A stretch of DNA of 7,319 bases from the NCBI GenBank assembly GCA_031259095.1, contig JAIRLW010000224.1, positions 1 through 7,319 on the forward strand. Direction: 5' to 3'. Every line of letters starts with the position of its first letter. The stretch's first letter is position 1. The notes under the pieces are model-generated. The model was not told where the DNA came from and did no database searches. It was given only the letters and a program-made list of their open reading frames with translations. The stretch is from Planctomycetaceae bacterium (GTDB taxonomy: Bacteria > Planctomycetota > Planctomycetia > Pirellulales > Thermoguttaceae). This document shows positions 6,260 through 7,319 of the stretch, in pieces. The position numbers were made by a program, and so were the translations under genes.

Positions 6260-7054
6260 ATGATGCGATCTATTGCGATTATGAATCAAAAAGGCGGTGT
6301 TGGTAAAACCACAACAGCGGTCAATGTTAGTGCGGCGTTAGCGGCGACGGGAGCCAAGGTTTGTTTAATCGACCTTGATCCGCAAGCCCATGCAACATTA
6401 CATTTTGGAATTGAGCCGCAAGTCGAATTTGATTCGATTTACAATGTGTTGGTTGGCGATATGAAATTATCGGCAGTCCGCAAACAGGCGGGAGAAAATC
6501 TTTGGATTATTCCTGCTCATCTTGATTTGGCGGCGGCGGAATTGGAACTTGCCGGAGTGGTTGGGCGTGAGATGATTCTCCGCGACCGATTGGCGGCGGA
6601 TGAGATGAATTTTGATTACATTTTCATTGACTGTCCTCCTTCGCTTGGAGTATTAACGATCAATGCATTAACGGCGGTTGACGAGGTTTTTATTCCGCTT
6701 CAACCTCATTTTCTTGCGTTACATGGTTTGAGCCGGTTACTCAAAACGATTGAACTTGTTGCCCGACGGCTTAATAGTCGGTTGATGTTAAGCGGCGTCA
6801 TTCTTTGCATGTACGAAGGTCATACTCGTTTAGCGTCGGAGGTTGCGCAGGATATTGACGCTTTTTTCCAGCAGAAACACACACAACCAACTGTTTGGTC
6901 AAAAGCGCAAATGTTCCAGACAAAAATACGTCGTAACATTAAACTTGCCGAAGCGCCGAGTTTTGGTCGTCCGATATTCGAATATGATTCCAACTCTAAC
7001 GGGGCTGAAGATTACCGTTGCCTTGCCAATGAAATTGCTCTCCAGATACGATAA
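6260..7054 (+). CDS. parA: ParA/Soj-type chromosome-partition ATPase
   Basis: A 264-residue deviant Walker ATPase of the ParA/MinD group, which binds DNA nonspecifically as an ATP dimer and helps move chromosomes, plasmids or protein clusters. The deviant Walker A KGGVGKTT is at 11-18 (signature Lys11, Lys16). Walker A' is LIDLDPQ (36-42). Walker B is IFIDCPP (121-127). The C-terminal signature runs from RRNIKLAEAPS (224-234) to YDSNSNGAEDY (242-252). The length fits chromosomal Soj or small type Ib ParA; there is no N-terminal HTH, so it is unlikely to bind an operator specifically. No parB follows before the strong terminator, making it an orphan within this window, which is more typical of cargo-positioning ParAs. 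Tandem ATGs (6260, 6263) have no Shine-Dalgarno. It follows the kinase by 168 bases and appears to have its own promoter. Confidence 0.93.
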   Translation: MMRSIAIMNQKGGVGKTTTAVNVSAALAATGAKVCLIDLDPQAHATLHFGIEPQVEFDSIYNVLVGDMKLSAVRKQAGENLWIIPAHLDLAAAELELAGVVGREMILRDRLAADEMNFDYIFIDCPPSLGVLTINALTAVDEVFIPLQPHFLALHGLSRLLKTIELVARRLNSRLMLSGVILCMYEGHTRLASEVAQDIDAFFQQKHTQPTVWSKAQMFQTKIRRNIKLAEAPSFGRPIFEYDSNSNGAEDYRCLANEIALQIR

Positions 7055-7106
7055 AAAAACAAATTTAATTTAAAAAAATCATTCGTCCCTTTTTGTGTTT
7101 TTATTG

Positions 7107-7193
7107 TCCCATTAGTCCCTATCGTCCCCAATGTCCCCCAATATCCTTAAAATTGGGGACATTAGGGACGATAGGGACTAATGGGATTTTTTT
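7107..7193 (+). terminator. Long 9-base-periodic hairpin, probable terminator of parA
   Basis: Bases 7107-7138 pair with 7155-7186 to form a stem of 32 positions with a single C-A mismatch (7129/7164). The stem can extend inward past a bulged C, and seven T's follow (7187-7193). The left arm is built from GTCCC at 7106, 7115, 7124 and 7133, exactly 9 bases apart; the right arm carries the complementary GGGAC series. The T-run is only on the + strand side, so termination would act on parA transcripts. The stem is far longer than a normal intrinsic terminator. Confidence 0.7.
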
Positions 7194-7284
7194 ATTTATT
7201 ACGAATTGCGTCAAATTGCACTTTCCTAAAATGACAAACTACTTTTTTTGTAATATATCAGTGGAATTTTTATTTTTTATATTA

Positions 7285-7319
7285 GCCCCGAAAGGGGCGT
7301 CAGGATTATAGCCTACCCC
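7285..7319. repeat. Short GC hairpin (REP-like unit), right edge
   Basis: GCCCC (7285-7289) pairs with GGGGC (7294-7298) across a GAAA tetraloop, followed by GTCAGGATTATAGCCTACCCC split at the window edge. The stem matches the one at 20-33. The minus-strand string GGTAGGCTATAAT (7317-7305) resembles GGTAGGCATAAT at 85-96. No T-run follows, so it is not a terminator. Reading frames through it are unlikely to be real genes. Confidence 0.4.

Noticed and set aside
7093..7311. A 72-codon + strand frame after parA
   Set aside because: It runs through both arms of the long terminator hairpin and the right-edge hairpin repeat. Its sequence (repeated Gly-Thr and Cys-Pro stretches) simply reflects those repeats.
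1..7319. CRISPR array, tRNA, rRNA or insertion sequence
   Set aside because: I saw no regularly spaced 25-40 base repeats, no cloverleaf with GTTCRA-type T arm, no rRNA core motifs and no transposase-like reading frame.

Overview
The window carries six complete protein genes, all on the + strand, separated by AT-rich intergenic stretches that hold hairpins and short repeats. The best guess for the source is a planctomycete, perhaps of the Pirellulales type with a fairly low GC content. This rests on three things: a soluble Ser/Thr kinase whose catalytic loop (HRDICPRN) and degenerate glycine loop (SGTMSQV) resemble a kinase family I associate with Planctomycetes; a ROK protein with a GHLEAY variant of the ROK zinc motif; and weak or absent Shine-Dalgarno sites at several genes. 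No rRNA, tRNA or CRISPR array was seen, so the taxonomy is inference.

Left half: a short hairpin repeat (20-33); a SAMHD1/dGTPase-like HD phosphohydrolase (144-1571); a zinc-finger-free DnaJ/CbpA-type co-chaperone (1676-2638), preceded by a probable promoter overlapped by two copies of a near-palindromic motif; and an NADPH-type beta-hydroxyacid dehydrogenase (2771-3661). These look like housekeeping genes with separate control. A 471-base gap (3662-4132) follows. It contains a possible minus-strand gene relic, a small hairpin and a good extended -10 promoter that drives the next gene.

Right half: a ROK-family sugar-kinase-fold protein (4133-5197) and a Ser/Thr kinase (5228-6091), only 30 bases apart and probably co-transcribed. 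They are followed by a ParA/Soj ATPase (6260-7054) with its own promoter. The parA leader holds an operator-like palindrome in the promoter spacer and 16-base direct repeats with a 21-base period. After parA comes a hairpin of about 32 bp, built from a 9-base repeat and followed by seven T's, which is a likely terminator. The window ends in a second GCCCC/GGGGC hairpin repeat.

The most interesting signal is the ROK-kinase-ParA cluster. The ROK protein keeps its length and fold motifs but has Asn at both key Asp positions (DxGGT and NDAN) and has lost the GTG phosphate motif, so it may be a non-catalytic sugar sensor. The neighbouring kinase has a tyrosine-kinase-like catalytic loop (Arg just before the Asn, no HRDxK lysine). 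ParA has no ParB in view. Together they could be a sensor, phospho-switch and positioning-ATPase module. That link is inference from gene order and motif loss.
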